Part shown: piece after piece, positions 42,003 through 50,987 of the stretch
How positions within the stretch are numbered: the stretch's first letter is position 1
How the letters are laid out: each line of letters starts with the position of its first letter
NCBI GenBank assembly: GCA_963931165.1
Contig: OZ006985.1
Location: 1,488,001 to 1,552,000 of the forward strand
Source of the DNA: Ornithoclostridium sp944380285
GTDB lineage: Bacteria > Bacillota > Clostridia > Christensenellales > UBA3700
Reading direction: 5' to 3'
DNA: 64,000 nucleotides
Position numbers and translations under genes: made by a program
Notes under the pieces: generated by a model
What the model saw: the letters and a program-made list of their open reading frames with translations, nothing else
What the model was told of the DNA's origin: nothing
Database searches by the model: none

Positions 42003-43994
42003 TCAGTCCTTCAGCTCCTTGAACCCGTCGACCTTGTTGAAGTTGGCGTTTTCGTAGATATATTCTCTTCTTGCCTCGACGTTGTCGCCCATCAGCACCG
42101 CAATGCGGCTCTCCGCCTCGGACGCGTCCTCGATCGTCACACGCATCAGCGTGCGCTTTGACGGATCCATCGTCGTCTCCCACAGCTGTTCGGGATTCAT
42201 CTCGCCGAGCCCCTTATATCTCTGCAGCGTGTACCCGCGCGCCGCGCCCTCGAGCATTGTCTTGAGTTCGGCGTCGTCATAGGCGTAACGCGTGCCGTTC
42301 TTGTCGCTGATACGATAAAGCGGCGGCATGCCGATGTAGACGTGCCCGTCCATGATCAAATCCTTCATATAGCGGTAGAAGAACGTGAGCAAGATCGCGC
42401 GGATGTGCGCGCCGTCTTGGTCTGCGTCTGCGAGAATGATGACTTTATTGTATTTGAGATCTTCGACATTGAAATCGCGACCGAGGCCCGCGCCGAGCGC
42501 GTTGATGATCGACGCCATCTCCTCGTTGTCGAGAATTTGATTGATACGCTTCTTTTCGGCGTTGAGCGGCTTGCCTTTGAGCGGCAATATCGCCTGAAAA
42601 CGCCTGTCGCGCCCCTGCTTTGCGCTGCCGCCCGCAGAGTCGCCCTCGACGATGAACAGTTCGTTGAACTCCGGCTTCCTTCCGGTGCAATTGGACAGCT
42701 TGCCGACGAGCGCGCTTGACGTCATCTTGTTGAGACGGCGCATCGTCTCCTTGTCGTTGGACGTCTTGAGCCTGACCGCCGCGGCGTCCTGCGCCTTTTT
42801 GAAGATAGCGTCGACTGTCTCTTTTTTCGCCTTGTTGAGCCAATCGCCGAGCAATTCCACAAGCGCGTTTTCGACTGCCGGTCTGACCTCGGGATTGCCG
42901 AGTTTTGTCTTGGTCTGCCCTTCGAACTGAACTTCGCGCAGCTTGATCGCAAGCACCGCGGTCATACCCTCGCGATAGTCTTCGCCGAGCAGATTCGCCT
43001 GCTTGTCTTTGAGGATGTTGTGCGCCCTCGCATACTCGTTGAACGCCTTGGTATAGCCCGATTTGAAACCGGCCTCATGCGTGCCGCCCTCTGTGGTCGG
43101 GATGTTGTTGACAAAGCTGAACACGCTCTCGGCATAGTCCTCGGTGTGGATGACCGCGAGCATCATCTCGAGGTCGTCCGTCTTGCGCTCAACATAGATG
43201 GGATCGGGATAGACGAGCGTCTTGCCGCCCTCGGCAACGTTGCCGAGCACGAAATCGCGAAGTCCTCCCTCAAAATGATAGGTCACCGAAAGCGGAGCTC
43301 CGCTGTCGTCGGTCGCGCGAAGGTCTGTGACCGAGATCGTCAGATTGCTGTTGAGATAGGCAAGTTCGCGGCATCTGCGCGCGATTATGTCGAACGAGAA
43401 CTTTTCGTCGTTGAAAACTCTTGAGTCGGGCAAAAACGTGACCAGCGTGCCGCATTCCTTTTTGGAACAAGGCTCGGTGGTCATCTCGCCCTTTTTGATG
43501 CCGCTCCTGATCTCGCCGCCTATCTCGGGCGAGTAAAATTCCTGCGTGTACTCCACACCCTTTTTATAGACCTTGACGGTCAGCCATTCGGACAACGCGT
43601 TCGCGACGCTCGCGCCCACGCCGTGCAGACCGCCCGACGTCTTGTATTCCCTGTTGTCGAACTTGCCGCCGGCGTGCAGCTTGGTGAACACCATCTCCAC
43701 GCCCGTCATTCCGTATTGGGTGTTTACATCGACGGGGATTCCTCTGCCGTCGTCTCTGACGCTCGCGCTGTTGTCGGGGTAGAGGGTGATGTCGATGTGG
43801 GAACCGTGCCCGTTGGTTATCTCGTCGATACTGTTGTCGATGATCTCCCAAAGGATGTGATGCATTCCCCTGCTGCCCGTGCCGCCGATATACATACCGG
43901 GGCGCTTGCGTACCGCCTCGAGCCCTTCGAGGACTTTGAGTGAATTTGCGTCGTAATCGTCTTCGATCGCGACATTGAGTTTTTCTTTTGCCAT
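42003..43994 (-). CDS. parE: DNA topoisomerase IV subunit B
   Basis: GHKL ATPase subunit, 663 residues. ATP lid and N box: HILWEIIDNSIDEITNG; DDGRGIPVDVNTQYGMTGVEMV; GGLHGVGASVANALS. TOPRIM domain: FIVEGDSAGGSAKQGRDRRFQAILPLKGK and ILADADQDGAHIRAILLTFFYR. The sequence alone does not separate ParE from GyrB well; the call follows from the adjoining ParC-like gene. Starts with GGAGGATAA, 12 bases after the lipase-like gene. Confidence 0.8.
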   Translation of the reverse strand: MAKEKLNVAIEDDYDANSLKVLEGLEAVRKRPGMYIGGTGSRGMHHILWEIIDNSIDEITNGHGSHIDITLYPDNSASVRDDGRGIPVDVNTQYGMTGVEMVFTKLHAGGKFDNREYKTSGGLHGVGASVANALSEWLTVKVYKKGVEYTQEFYSPEIGGEIRSGIKKGEMTTEPCSKKECGTLVTFLPDSRVFNDEKFSFDIIARRCRELAYLNSNLTISVTDLRATDDSGAPLSVTYHFEGGLRDFVLGNVAEGGKTLVYPDPIYVERKTDDLEMMLAVIHTEDYAESVFSFVNNIPTTEGGTHEAGFKSGYTKAFNEYARAHNILKDKQANLLGEDYREGMTAVLAIKLREVQFEGQTKTKLGNPEVRPAVENALVELLGDWLNKAKKETVDAIFKKAQDAAAVRLKTSNDKETMRRLNKMTSSALVGKLSNCTGRKPEFNELFIVEGDSAGGSAKQGRDRRFQAILPLKGKPLNAEKKRINQILDNEEMASIINALGAGLGRDFNVEDLKYNKVIILADADQDGAHIRAILLTFFYRYMKDLIMDGHVYIGMPPLYRISDKNGTRYAYDDAELKTMLEGAARGYTLQRYKGLGEMNPEQLWETTMDPSKRTLMRVTIEDASEAESRIAVLMGDNVEARREYIYENANFNKVDGFKELKD

Positions 43995-44006
43995 TTATCC
44001 TCCGAA

Positions 44007-44933
44007 CTATTCCGCCGAAGATCCGAGACAAGACTCGAAGAAATCGGCAACGTCGGAATAGACCTCTTCCTTGTTGAGTTCGTTGAGAATTTCGTGTCTC
44101 GCGTCGCGATAGAGCTTCATCGAGACGTTCGTCATGCCGACGGAGACATATTTGTCATAGAGCTTTGCGACCAGCTTGCCCATGCCTCCGACGGGATCTT
44201 TGTCGCCGCTGATGATGAACAGCGGCAGATCTTTGCGGATGCTGCTGAGCGCGGAGTTCTTGTAGAGTTTGGAAAGCCCGTTGAAGAAGGACTTGTAAAA
44301 CCCCGCCGACATGGTGAAATCACAAAACTTGTCCGCAAGATATTTCTCTCTCTCCGCGTCGTCTCGATTGCCCCACGCAAACGGCTTGCGCTCCGACTTG
44401 AATTTTGCGTCATAGGCGCCGAACGTCAATTTGCGAATTAGCTCGGCGGGCTTGTCCTTGCCCTGCAACGCAACCTGAGCGGACGCAACGAACTTGCCCA
44501 GCGCGACCGGAGCGCCCGACTGACAAGCGCTTCCGCAAAGCACCGCACCGATGATGTCTCCGCTCGCGCGCTGTATGTACCCTTGCGCGAGGAAGGATCC
44601 GTAACTATGCCCGAAAACTATAAGCGGCAAACCATACTCATGCTTGACGTATTCGGAGATGACGATCTCGTCTTGGATCGTGTCGGCAAAGCAATCGCCG
44701 TCCGGTACGGTGCCGAGCTTGCCCTCGCCCGCCGTCCTGCCGTGCGCTCTATGGTCGTCGCCGACAACAATGTAACCCAAAGAATTGAGATATTCCGCAA
44801 AGTGCGCATACCTGCCGATATGCTCCGCCATACCGTGAAAAATCTGTACGACCGCCTTGGGCGACTCTACGTCGTCCCAAACCGTGAGCCACAGGTCGTA
44901 CCCTCTGTAGCCCTCGAGAATGAATTGTTTCAT
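44007..44933 (-). CDS. Alpha/beta hydrolase, monoacylglycerol lipase / lysophospholipase type
   Basis: Serine hydrolase of the hydrolase_4 family, 308 residues, cytosolic (no signal peptide). Oxyanion HG in QIFHGMAEHIGRY, DHRAHGRTAG, nucleophile Ser in GHSYGSFLAQ, acid in IISGDKDPVGG and catalytic His in RDARHEILNE. The family hydrolyses monoacylglycerols or lysophospholipids. Its promoter directly upstream makes it the first gene of a transcript that continues into parE and parC, an odd pairing with DNA topology genes. Confidence 0.88.
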   Translation of the reverse strand: MKQFILEGYRGYDLWLTVWDDVESPKAVVQIFHGMAEHIGRYAHFAEYLNSLGYIVVGDDHRAHGRTAGEGKLGTVPDGDCFADTIQDEIVISEYVKHEYGLPLIVFGHSYGSFLAQGYIQRASGDIIGAVLCGSACQSGAPVALGKFVASAQVALQGKDKPAELIRKLTFGAYDAKFKSERKPFAWGNRDDAEREKYLADKFCDFTMSAGFYKSFFNGLSKLYKNSALSSIRKDLPLFIISGDKDPVGGMGKLVAKLYDKYVSVGMTNVSMKLYRDARHEILNELNKEEVYSDVADFFESCLGSSAE

Positions 44934-45003
44934 CTGTATATCCCGCGCCTACATCAAGCAAAAAACACAAGATGTTGACGATCACAATTTATTTTGTAAT
45001 TTA

Positions 45004-45032
45004 ATTATACAATATATTGCGATATTTTGCAA
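45004..45032 (-). promoter_or_regulatory. Promoter of the lipase-parE-parC transcript
   Basis: Minus strand: TTGCAA, 17 bases, TATAAT, about 64 bases of leader before the ATG at 44933. The rest of the 299-base gap to deoB (44934-45232) is very AT-rich and holds no gene that I can see. Confidence 0.65.
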
Positions 45033-45232
45033 CCGCAAAATTAGCTATACCCGGTTTTGCGCGTAAACTCGTCTTCAAATGCTGCCGCACAGTAAATATA
45101 TGCATATTTATACATATGATAATTTTATGTATTTTATAGTATTATCAATTACTTTTAAGATATTGTAAGATATGTTTATTTGCAATTTGATACAAAATAT
45201 TTATATTTATTCATAAGATCATTTGCTTGATT

Positions 45233-46357
45233 TCAATTGAAAGTCGTGCCTTTTTCATCCAAAATATTGAGCACGAGCCTTGAGACATTGTCAAAACCGT
45301 GCAGCTCGCCTATATACCCGGGTTCCACTCTGCTGCCGTAGACCAAGAGCGGTACCGCCTCACGAGAGTGATCGGTGCTCGGCGTAGACGGATCGCAGCC
45401 GTGATCGGCAGTGACTATGATCACATCTTCATAGTCGAGCCTGCTTATCAATTCGCCGAGACGTTCGTCGAAAGCGTTGAGACAGTCGGCATAACCTTTA
45501 ACGTCATTGCGGTGACCGTAAAGCATGTCCGTCTCCACGAAATTGGCAAAGACCAGTCCGTCGCGTTGCTCGCGATAGGCAAGCACCCTGTCCCACACTT
45601 CGGCATTCGTATGTCCGCCCAAATTCATGGTGATGCCTCTGCCGCAGAAAATGTCGTTGATCTTGCCGACGGCAGCCACTTCTCTGCCCTGCTCGCAAAG
45701 AATGTCGAGCAGCGTCTTGCCGAACGGCGCGACGCCGTAATCCTTTCGGTCGGCGGTGCGATAGTAGCCGCTCTTGCCGTCGGGACGGAACGGGCGCGCG
45801 ATGATCCTGCCCACGTTGTGCTCGCCGGTCATGATCTTCCGCGCCTTTTCGCAATATTCATAAAGTTTTTCAAGAGGGGTCTTGTCGACATTGCATGCGA
45901 TTTGAAGCACGCTGTCGGCGGACGTATATACGATCGGCTTACCCGTAGCTGTCATCTCGTCGCCGAGACGTTTGACTATCTCGGTGCCGCTCTCCGCGCA
46001 ATTGCCAAGCACTCCGTCCACTCCCCATGCCTCGCAGAGCTGCTTTATCACTTCGTCCGGGAAACCGTCGGGATAGGTCTTCCAAGGCTTTTCGACGACA
46101 AGCCCAGCAAGTTCGTAGTGACCGGTGTTTGTATCCTTGCCCTTCGACTTTTCGGTCATTCTGCCGCACATGCCGACAAGCCCGCCGTCATAACATTCGC
46201 CGGCGGCAAGTTTGAGCCCCATCTTGTCGAGAAAATAGGTGTTGAGATAGGGCGCTACGGCGCGATAGGTGTTGCTGCCTTCGTCACCGTAAGCGGCGGC
46301 GTCGGGAGCGCCTCCGACGCCGAACGCGTCGATAACAAGCAAGTAGACCGTTTTCAT
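45233..46357 (-). CDS. deoB: Phosphopentomutase
   Basis: Alkaline-phosphatase-fold enzyme converting (deoxy)ribose 1-phosphate to 5-phosphate in nucleoside salvage. 374 residues starting MKTVYLLVIDAFGVGGAPDA, with the metal-binding Asp in the first strand, the phosphothreonine region GKDTNTGHYELAG, IGRIIARPF-like GRIIARPFRP, DMLYGHRNDVKGYADCLNAFD and TADHGCDPSTPSTDHSRE. There is no Shine-Dalgarno sequence and a strong promoter ends only six bases before the ATG. No terminator was recognised after the gene. Confidence 0.96.
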   Translation of the reverse strand: MKTVYLLVIDAFGVGGAPDAAAYGDEGSNTYRAVAPYLNTYFLDKMGLKLAAGECYDGGLVGMCGRMTEKSKGKDTNTGHYELAGLVVEKPWKTYPDGFPDEVIKQLCEAWGVDGVLGNCAESGTEIVKRLGDEMTATGKPIVYTSADSVLQIACNVDKTPLEKLYEYCEKARKIMTGEHNVGRIIARPFRPDGKSGYYRTADRKDYGVAPFGKTLLDILCEQGREVAAVGKINDIFCGRGITMNLGGHTNAEVWDRVLAYREQRDGLVFANFVETDMLYGHRNDVKGYADCLNAFDERLGELISRLDYEDVIIVTADHGCDPSTPSTDHSREAVPLLVYGSRVEPGYIGELHGFDNVSRLVLNILDEKGTTFN

Positions 46358-46363
46358 ATTTTC

Positions 46364-46392
46364 ATTATACCACTGCCGGGCAAATGTTTCAA
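46364..46392 (-). promoter_or_regulatory. Promoter directly abutting deoB (leaderless candidate)
   Basis: Minus strand: TTGAAA, 17 bases, TATAAT, then GAAAAT and the ATG. Normal spacing puts the first transcribed base at the ATG or within one or two bases of it. Confidence 0.6.
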
Positions 46393-46395
46393 GGC

Positions 46396-46722
46396 TTATC
46401 GGCGATTTTCGCTCGCTTTGGCGCAAAGCTTTGCGATAAAGCGTGCAGAGGTCGGCTTGCCCTTTCTCTCGTCGACGATGTCACCGAACTTGCGATACAT
46501 CTCTGTGTTTGCTCTTTTTGTCCACGCAGCCGCGATCGCGTTTTGTATCGCTTTGTCGACGCTCCTTTCGTCCGTGCCGAACATCTCGGCTACCGCGGGA
46601 TAGCCAACTCGTTTGAGCGGGAATACCTCGATCATTTCGGCGAGCGCGCCGAGATAGGCAAACGCCTTGTGCTTGGGGTTGATCCCGCTCTCGAGCAGCA
46701 TCGCGCGTGTGTCGTTATTCAT
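46396..46722 (-). CDS. Stand-alone Spo0A C-terminal (effector) domain protein
   Basis: 108 residues matching only the DNA-binding effector domain of the sporulation master regulator Spo0A: INPKHKAFAYLGALAEMIEV, then VGYPAVAEMFGTDERSVDKAIQNAIAAAW with the recognition helix, and GKPTSARFIAKLCAKAS. B. subtilis Spo0A reads SRVERAIRHAIEVAW at the same place. The phosphorylated receiver domain is absent; the ATG is only about 12 residues before the domain, so this is not simply a missed start. It cannot be controlled by aspartyl phosphorylation of its own. A consensus 0A box lies 62 bases upstream. No Shine-Dalgarno sequence; TAAAAT lies six bases before the ATG. Confidence 0.88.
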   Translation of the reverse strand: MNNDTRAMLLESGINPKHKAFAYLGALAEMIEVFPLKRVGYPAVAEMFGTDERSVDKAIQNAIAAAWTKRANTEMYRKFGDIVDERKGKPTSARFIAKLCAKASENRR

Positions 46723-46783
46723 ACGCGTATTTTACCATTCGGCGTCGCGACGATACGCGCACTTCTGCGCATTCGCACGCAAA

Positions 46784-46796
46784 TTTTGTCGAAAAA
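46784..46796. promoter_or_regulatory. Consensus 0A box
   Basis: TTTTGTCGAAAAA contains the exact Spo0A core TGTCGAA with the extended T and A flanks. It is centred in the 112-base intergenic region between the Spo0A-domain gene and the divergent membrane-protein gene. Confidence 0.6.
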
Positions 46797-46834
46797 CCCT
46801 CATATCACCGCACTCGCCGCAATAGATTGGTTGT

Positions 46835-47434
46835 ATGAAGTTCAAGATAGATTTGAGATATATCGGCAATTGCGCTTGCGACCTCTTCAAAGAGAACGCA
46901 AAGACGCTCGCCGTCATAGCGGTTTGCTGGTTGATAGGGCTGGCGGTCGGCGTGGCGGTATCGGTGAAAATTGAAGACTACTCCGCGCTCAACGTCCTCG
47001 AAGCGCTCAAAGACGGCAGCTATTCGGCGTCAGGCACGTTTTTTCGCTGTTTAGCGCTCGGAGCGGTCGGTGCCGCGGCGGCGTATCTGACCGCATTCAA
47101 ACGACAGCTCGCCGCGATTTCGGCGGTATGGACTGTCTATCTCGGCTATCGCTTCGGAATGCTCGCCGTAGGCTCGTGCAATGTCGCACTCGCGACCGGG
47201 ATCGTTTCGTTGATACTGTTCTGCCTCCCATGCGCCATTGCGGCGATATTTCTCATCGCGTGCACGATCGGCGCTACGTCGGGATGTAGACTTGCCAAAA
47301 ACGCCGCGATGACATGCCGCAAGCCCCTCACGGACGCATTGATCAAGACGGCGATCTTGCTCGGCGCATATGCGCTCGTCCTGATCGTCTTTTGCGTGAT
47401 TCTGCCAAAGCTGATCGCCCTTCTCTTCCTTTGA
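46835..47434 (+). CDS. Multi-pass membrane protein, possibly SpoIIM-like
   Basis: 199 residues with about five membrane helices: residues 25-45 (LAVIAVCWLIGLAVGVAVSV), 70-88, 95-115, 118-145 and 175-197. The layout and size resemble stage II sporulation protein M (DUF95 family): an N-terminal segment with the first helix, a soluble loop with FFRCLALGAVGA, and a closing hydrophobic helix. Similarity is topological more than in motifs, so this is tentative. The position beside a Spo0A-domain gene and a 0A box supports a sporulation link. No Shine-Dalgarno sequence before the ATG. Confidence 0.65.
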   Translation: MKFKIDLRYIGNCACDLFKENAKTLAVIAVCWLIGLAVGVAVSVKIEDYSALNVLEALKDGSYSASGTFFRCLALGAVGAAAAYLTAFKRQLAAISAVWTVYLGYRFGMLAVGSCNVALATGIVSLILFCLPCAIAAIFLIACTIGATSGCRLAKNAAMTCRKPLTDALIKTAILLGAYALVLIVFCVILPKLIALLFL

Positions 47435-47439
47435 GCATA

Positions 47440-47475
47440 CAAAAACGCCGCACACCCAAGTGTGCGGCGTTTTGC
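47440..47475. terminator. Bidirectional terminator
   Basis: 11-bp stem ACGCCGCACAC/GTGTGCGGCGT with a four-base loop. TTTTGCC follows on the plus strand and TTTTTGT on the minus strand. It serves the converging gene at 46835 and rny. Confidence 0.85.
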
Positions 47476-47482
47476 CGTTTTG

Positions 47483-49090
47483 TTACTTCGCGTATTCGAC
47501 CCTGCGCAGCTCCCTTATGACGTTGACTTTGATCTGTCCGGGATAATCGAGTTCCGCCTCGAGTTTTTTCGCGATCTCCTTTGCCATGAACGTGGTCTGA
47601 GCATCGTTGACCTCTTCGGGTTTGACGATGACGCGGATCTCGCGTCCCGCCTGAATGGCGTACGACTGTTCGACGCCGGCAAAGGAATTGGCAATGCCCT
47701 CCAACCTTTCGAGACGTTTGACATAGTTCTCGATCGACTCGCGTCTCGCGCCCGGCCTTGCGCCCGAGATCGCGTCGGCAGCCTGCACGACGATCGCTTC
47801 GAGCGTCTTGGGCTCGACGTCGTTGTGGTGCGCCTCGATCGCGTGGATGACCGCTTTGCTCTCTTTGAATCTCTTGGCGATGTCGACGCCGATCGTGACG
47901 TGAGTGCCTTCGAATTCGTGGTCGACAGACTTGCCGATGTCATGGAGCAAACCCGCCCTCTTGGCGACCTTGACGTCCGCGCCGAGCTCGGAAGCCATAA
48001 GACCCGCGAGATAGCTGACTTCAAGCGAGTGATTGAGCACGTTTTGACCGTAGCTGGTACGGAATTTCAACCTGCCAAGAAGTTTGATCATCTCGGGATG
48101 AAGCCCGAACACGCCTGCGTCGTATGCGGCGTTTTCGCCTGCCTGCCTGATCTGAACGTCGAGCTCTTTCTTGACCTTTTCGACCGTCTCTTCAATGCGC
48201 GCGGGATGTATCCTGCCGTCCGAGACGAGCTTTTCGATGGTCAATCTCGCGACCTCGCGCCTTACCGCGTCAAATCCCGAGATAGTGACCACATCCGGGG
48301 TGTCGTCGATGATCAGATCGACGCCGGTCGAGTTCTCGATCGCGCGAATGTTGCGGCCGACCCTGCCGATCAAACGCCCTTTCATCTCTTCGTTGGGGAG
48401 AGCGACTACCGATGTGCAGATTTCCGACGCATGGTCGACGGCGCACCTTTGGATCGCGAGACCCACGATGTTCTTCGCCTTTTTGTCCGCCTCGTCCTTG
48501 GCTTGCTGTTCGATCTCTCTGACCTTGGTCTCGGCGTCCTTTTTGGCTTCGTCGACGAGTTCGTCGATGAGCATCTGTTTCGCCTCGCTCTGCGTCATAC
48601 CTGCGACCTTTTCGAGTTCTTCGACGATCTTGGCATGCGCGCCTTCGAGTTCTTGTTGCAAGGAATCGAGCTTGGATTGCTTTTGCTCGATCTGCTTTTT
48701 GGCATCGTCCAAAGCGTCCGACTTTTTGTCGAGTGCCGCTTCCTTTTTGTCGAGCTGGTCCTCACGTTGGATGAGACGCTGCTCGGTACGGTTGAATTCC
48801 GCCTTGCGCTCCTTGGATTCGCGGTCGATTTCCGCGCGGAGTTTTTGCTGCTCTTCTTTGGCTTCTACCTTGGCTTCTTTGAGAATGGTCTTGGCTTCCG
48901 CTTTCGCTTCGTCCCTGATCTTTTCGCACTCCTGCTTTACGGAGCCGACCGATTTGCGTGCAACGTTTCTGTATATTAACCAGCCGATGACGATGCCCCC
49001 GGCGAGGGCAACAACCGCGGCAAGAACGATCCACACTGCCGTAAGATCCGCACCAAGAAGGAAGGTCAAGCCCAAATTGTCGCTTAACAT
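47483..49090 (-). CDS. rny: Ribonuclease Y
   Basis: Membrane-anchored endoribonuclease that starts mRNA decay in Firmicutes. 535 residues: an N-terminal membrane helix (about residues 17-38), a long coiled coil (about 50-210), a KH domain (VALPNEEMKGRLIGRVGRNIRAIENSTGVD) and an HD domain with the metal site in LLHDIGKSVDHEFEGTH. Start ATG with AGGAGGTAAAA. Preceded by an unusually perfect promoter. Found near recA and cinA as in B. subtilis. Confidence 0.98.
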   Translation of the reverse strand: MLSDNLGLTFLLGADLTAVWIVLAAVVALAGGIVIGWLIYRNVARKSVGSVKQECEKIRDEAKAEAKTILKEAKVEAKEEQQKLRAEIDRESKERKAEFNRTEQRLIQREDQLDKKEAALDKKSDALDDAKKQIEQKQSKLDSLQQELEGAHAKIVEELEKVAGMTQSEAKQMLIDELVDEAKKDAETKVREIEQQAKDEADKKAKNIVGLAIQRCAVDHASEICTSVVALPNEEMKGRLIGRVGRNIRAIENSTGVDLIIDDTPDVVTISGFDAVRREVARLTIEKLVSDGRIHPARIEETVEKVKKELDVQIRQAGENAAYDAGVFGLHPEMIKLLGRLKFRTSYGQNVLNHSLEVSYLAGLMASELGADVKVAKRAGLLHDIGKSVDHEFEGTHVTIGVDIAKRFKESKAVIHAIEAHHNDVEPKTLEAIVVQAADAISGARPGARRESIENYVKRLERLEGIANSFAGVEQSYAIQAGREIRVIVKPEEVNDAQTTFMAKEIAKKLEAELDYPGQIKVNVIRELRRVEYAK

Positions 49091-49151
49091 TTTTACCTCC
49101 TGTTATTCAATTATAAAGTTTCGGCGACCCTTATATAGGGGTCATACATTT

Positions 49152-49180
49152 ATTATATACTACAATATGTGGTATGTCAA
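49152..49180 (-). promoter_or_regulatory. Consensus SigA promoter of rny
   Basis: Minus strand: perfect TTGACA, 17 bases, perfect TATAAT. Leader about 55 bases. Confidence 0.85.
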
Positions 49181-49204
49181 ACAATAGCGGGACGCAAAAG
49201 TGCA

Positions 49205-49235
49205 CAAATGCGGCAAGATGCCGCACATGCGCGCT
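49205..49235 (-). terminator. Weak terminator after recA
   Basis: Stem ATGTGCGGCA/TGCCGCAT around a short loop, followed on the minus strand by TTGTGCACTTTTG. Confidence 0.4.
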
Positions 49236-49243
49236 TATGCCCG

Positions 49244-50263
49244 TCAAGAATCTTGTTTGACGCTCTCCTTGATCTTGGCGATCAGCTCGTCGGCAAGTTC
49301 GGGATTGTCGGCGAGATACTGCACCGTGTTCTCTCTGCCCTGACCGATGTTGTCGTCGTTGTACTTGAAGAATGAGCCCTTCTTGGTGATCAGTCCCTTT
49401 TCGACCGCAAGATCGAGCACGCAGCCGTATTGCGAAATGCCCTTGCCGAAGATGATATCAAACTCGGCGGTCTTGAACGGGGGCGCGAGTTTATTTTTGA
49501 CGATCTTCGCCTTGGTGCGGTTGCCGACAAACGCGGTGCCGTCCTTGATCGCATCGCCCTTGCGGATATCCACGCGGACGCTCGCGCCGAATCTGAGCGC
49601 TCTGCCGCCCGGAGTGGTCTCGGGGTTGCCGAACATCACGCCCACTTTTTCTCTGATCTGATTGATGAAGATGACGCAGGTGTTGGACTTGCTGATGATG
49701 CCGGTCAGCTTGCGCAGCGCCTGAGACATGAGTCTCGCCTGCACGCCGACCGAGCTTTGTCCCATCTCTCCGTCGAGTTCGGCGCGCGGAGTGAGCGCGG
49801 CGACCGAGTCGATGACGATGAGGTCGAGCGCGGCGCTCCTGACGAGTTCGTCGGCGATGTTGAGCGCCTGTTCGCCGTCGTCGGGCTGGGAGACATAGAG
49901 GTTGTTGATGTCCACGCCCAGCTTTTCGGCATAGATGGGATCGAGCGCGTGCTCGGCGTCGATGAACGCCGCTGCGCCGCCCGCCTGCTGACAGGAAGCG
50001 ATCGCATGCAGCGCGACCGTCGTCTTGCCCGAAGATTCTGGGCCGAAGATCTCAACGATCCTGCCGCGCGGCCAACCGCCTATGCCGAGCGCCAGATCGA
50101 GCGTGAGGCAACCCGAGCTGATGACGTCGACGGGGACGATCTGCTTGTCCCCGAGCCTCATGATCGAGCCTTTGCCGTACAGCTTTTCGATCTTGGCGAT
50201 CGTGTCTTGAATGAGCGCCGCCTTGTCGGCGTTCTTCTTTTCTTCGTTGTCTGATTTTGCCAT
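49244..50263 (-). CDS. recA: Recombinase RecA
   Basis: Strand-exchange ATPase and SOS coprotease, 339 residues. Walker A GPESSGKTTVALH, the glutamate switch region, L1/L2 DNA-binding loops (INQIREKVGVMFGNPETTPGGRAL) and the C-terminal domain ending in a short tail. No LexA-type box (CGAAC-N4-GTTCG) lies before the gene; it is 19 bases after the cinA-like gene and appears to be cotranscribed from the ftsK promoter. Confidence 0.99.
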   Translation of the reverse strand: MAKSDNEEKKNADKAALIQDTIAKIEKLYGKGSIMRLGDKQIVPVDVISSGCLTLDLALGIGGWPRGRIVEIFGPESSGKTTVALHAIASCQQAGGAAAFIDAEHALDPIYAEKLGVDINNLYVSQPDDGEQALNIADELVRSAALDLIVIDSVAALTPRAELDGEMGQSSVGVQARLMSQALRKLTGIISKSNTCVIFINQIREKVGVMFGNPETTPGGRALRFGASVRVDIRKGDAIKDGTAFVGNRTKAKIVKNKLAPPFKTAEFDIIFGKGISQYGCVLDLAVEKGLITKKGSFFKYNDDNIGQGRENTVQYLADNPELADELIAKIKESVKQDS

Positions 50264-50282
50264 GTGTATATTTCCCTTGTGT

Positions 50283-50987
50283 TTATTTTATGTTCTCCGC
50301 GAAGCGCAGCAGCATCCACAACGCGGTGTTTGCCGCGTGGCGGCGCAGACCGTTGCGCTCCTCGTCGAAATCGATTTCGCAAATTTCTTTTTTGTCGCGG
50401 TCGGCGACGCCTATGTAGCATCTTCCTACCGGAGTGCCGAACTCGTCGGTATCGGGACCGGCGCAGCCCGTCGTAGCGACGGCAAAGTCGCTCATGCGCG
50501 TCGAGACCAGCCCGTCCAGCATCTCGGCACAGACCTGCTTGCTGACCGCCCCGTAACTCTCCAAAGTGCCCGCTTTGACGTGCAGGCGGCGTATCTTTGC
50601 GTTCGCCGAATAGGTGACGGCGCCCTCATAGAGCACCGCGCTTGCGCCCGACACCTCGACGAGGCGCGAACAGATCAGCCCGCCGGTGAACGATTCGGCG
50701 ACGCTGACCGTCTTGCCGGCGGCGGCGAGAGTCTCGACCACTTTTTCGGCGAGAGATTCCCCCGCATCGGAATAGAGTTTGTCGCCGCAAAGCGCAAAGA
50801 TATCCTTGACTGCGTCGTTGAAGGCGACTTCGTCGCGCTCGGACGCGACGGTGATCGAACAATCGCCGTCTGCGAGTTTGACGTCCGCCCAAACTCCCCT
50901 GTCGTTTGCCGCTTTTTCGATCGCGGCGATCGTCTTTTCATCCGGCTCGAAAACTTTGAGCACACAGACGTTTTTGAACTCTTTCAT
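50283..50987 (-). CDS. CinA-type nicotinamide-nucleotide amidohydrolase, N-terminal domain missing
   Basis: 234 residues. The C-terminal about 155 residues are the PncC/CinA amidohydrolase domain (VSVAESFTGGLICSRLVEVSGAS, VLYEGAVTYSANAKIR, VATTGCAGPDTDEFGTPVGRCYIG) that converts NMN to nicotinate mononucleotide. The first about 75 residues correspond to the small middle domain of CinA (EKAANDRGVWADVKLADGD, then VKDIFALCGDKLYSDAG). The large N-terminal MoaB-like ADP-ribose pyrophosphatase domain is absent. It overlaps pgsA by four bases (ATGA) and precedes recA, the conserved cinA position. Confidence 0.9.
   Translation of the reverse strand: MKEFKNVCVLKVFEPDEKTIAAIEKAANDRGVWADVKLADGDCSITVASERDEVAFNDAVKDIFALCGDKLYSDAGESLAEKVVETLAAAGKTVSVAESFTGGLICSRLVEVSGASAVLYEGAVTYSANAKIRRLHVKAGTLESYGAVSKQVCAEMLDGLVSTRMSDFAVATTGCAGPDTDEFGTPVGRCYIGVADRDKKEICEIDFDEERNGLRRHAANTALWMLLRFAENIK

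Noticed and set aside
39545..43994. Annotation as DNA gyrase gyrA/gyrB
   Set aside because: The A subunit lacks the GyrA box and its C-terminal blades resemble ParC. The B subunit alone is ambiguous.
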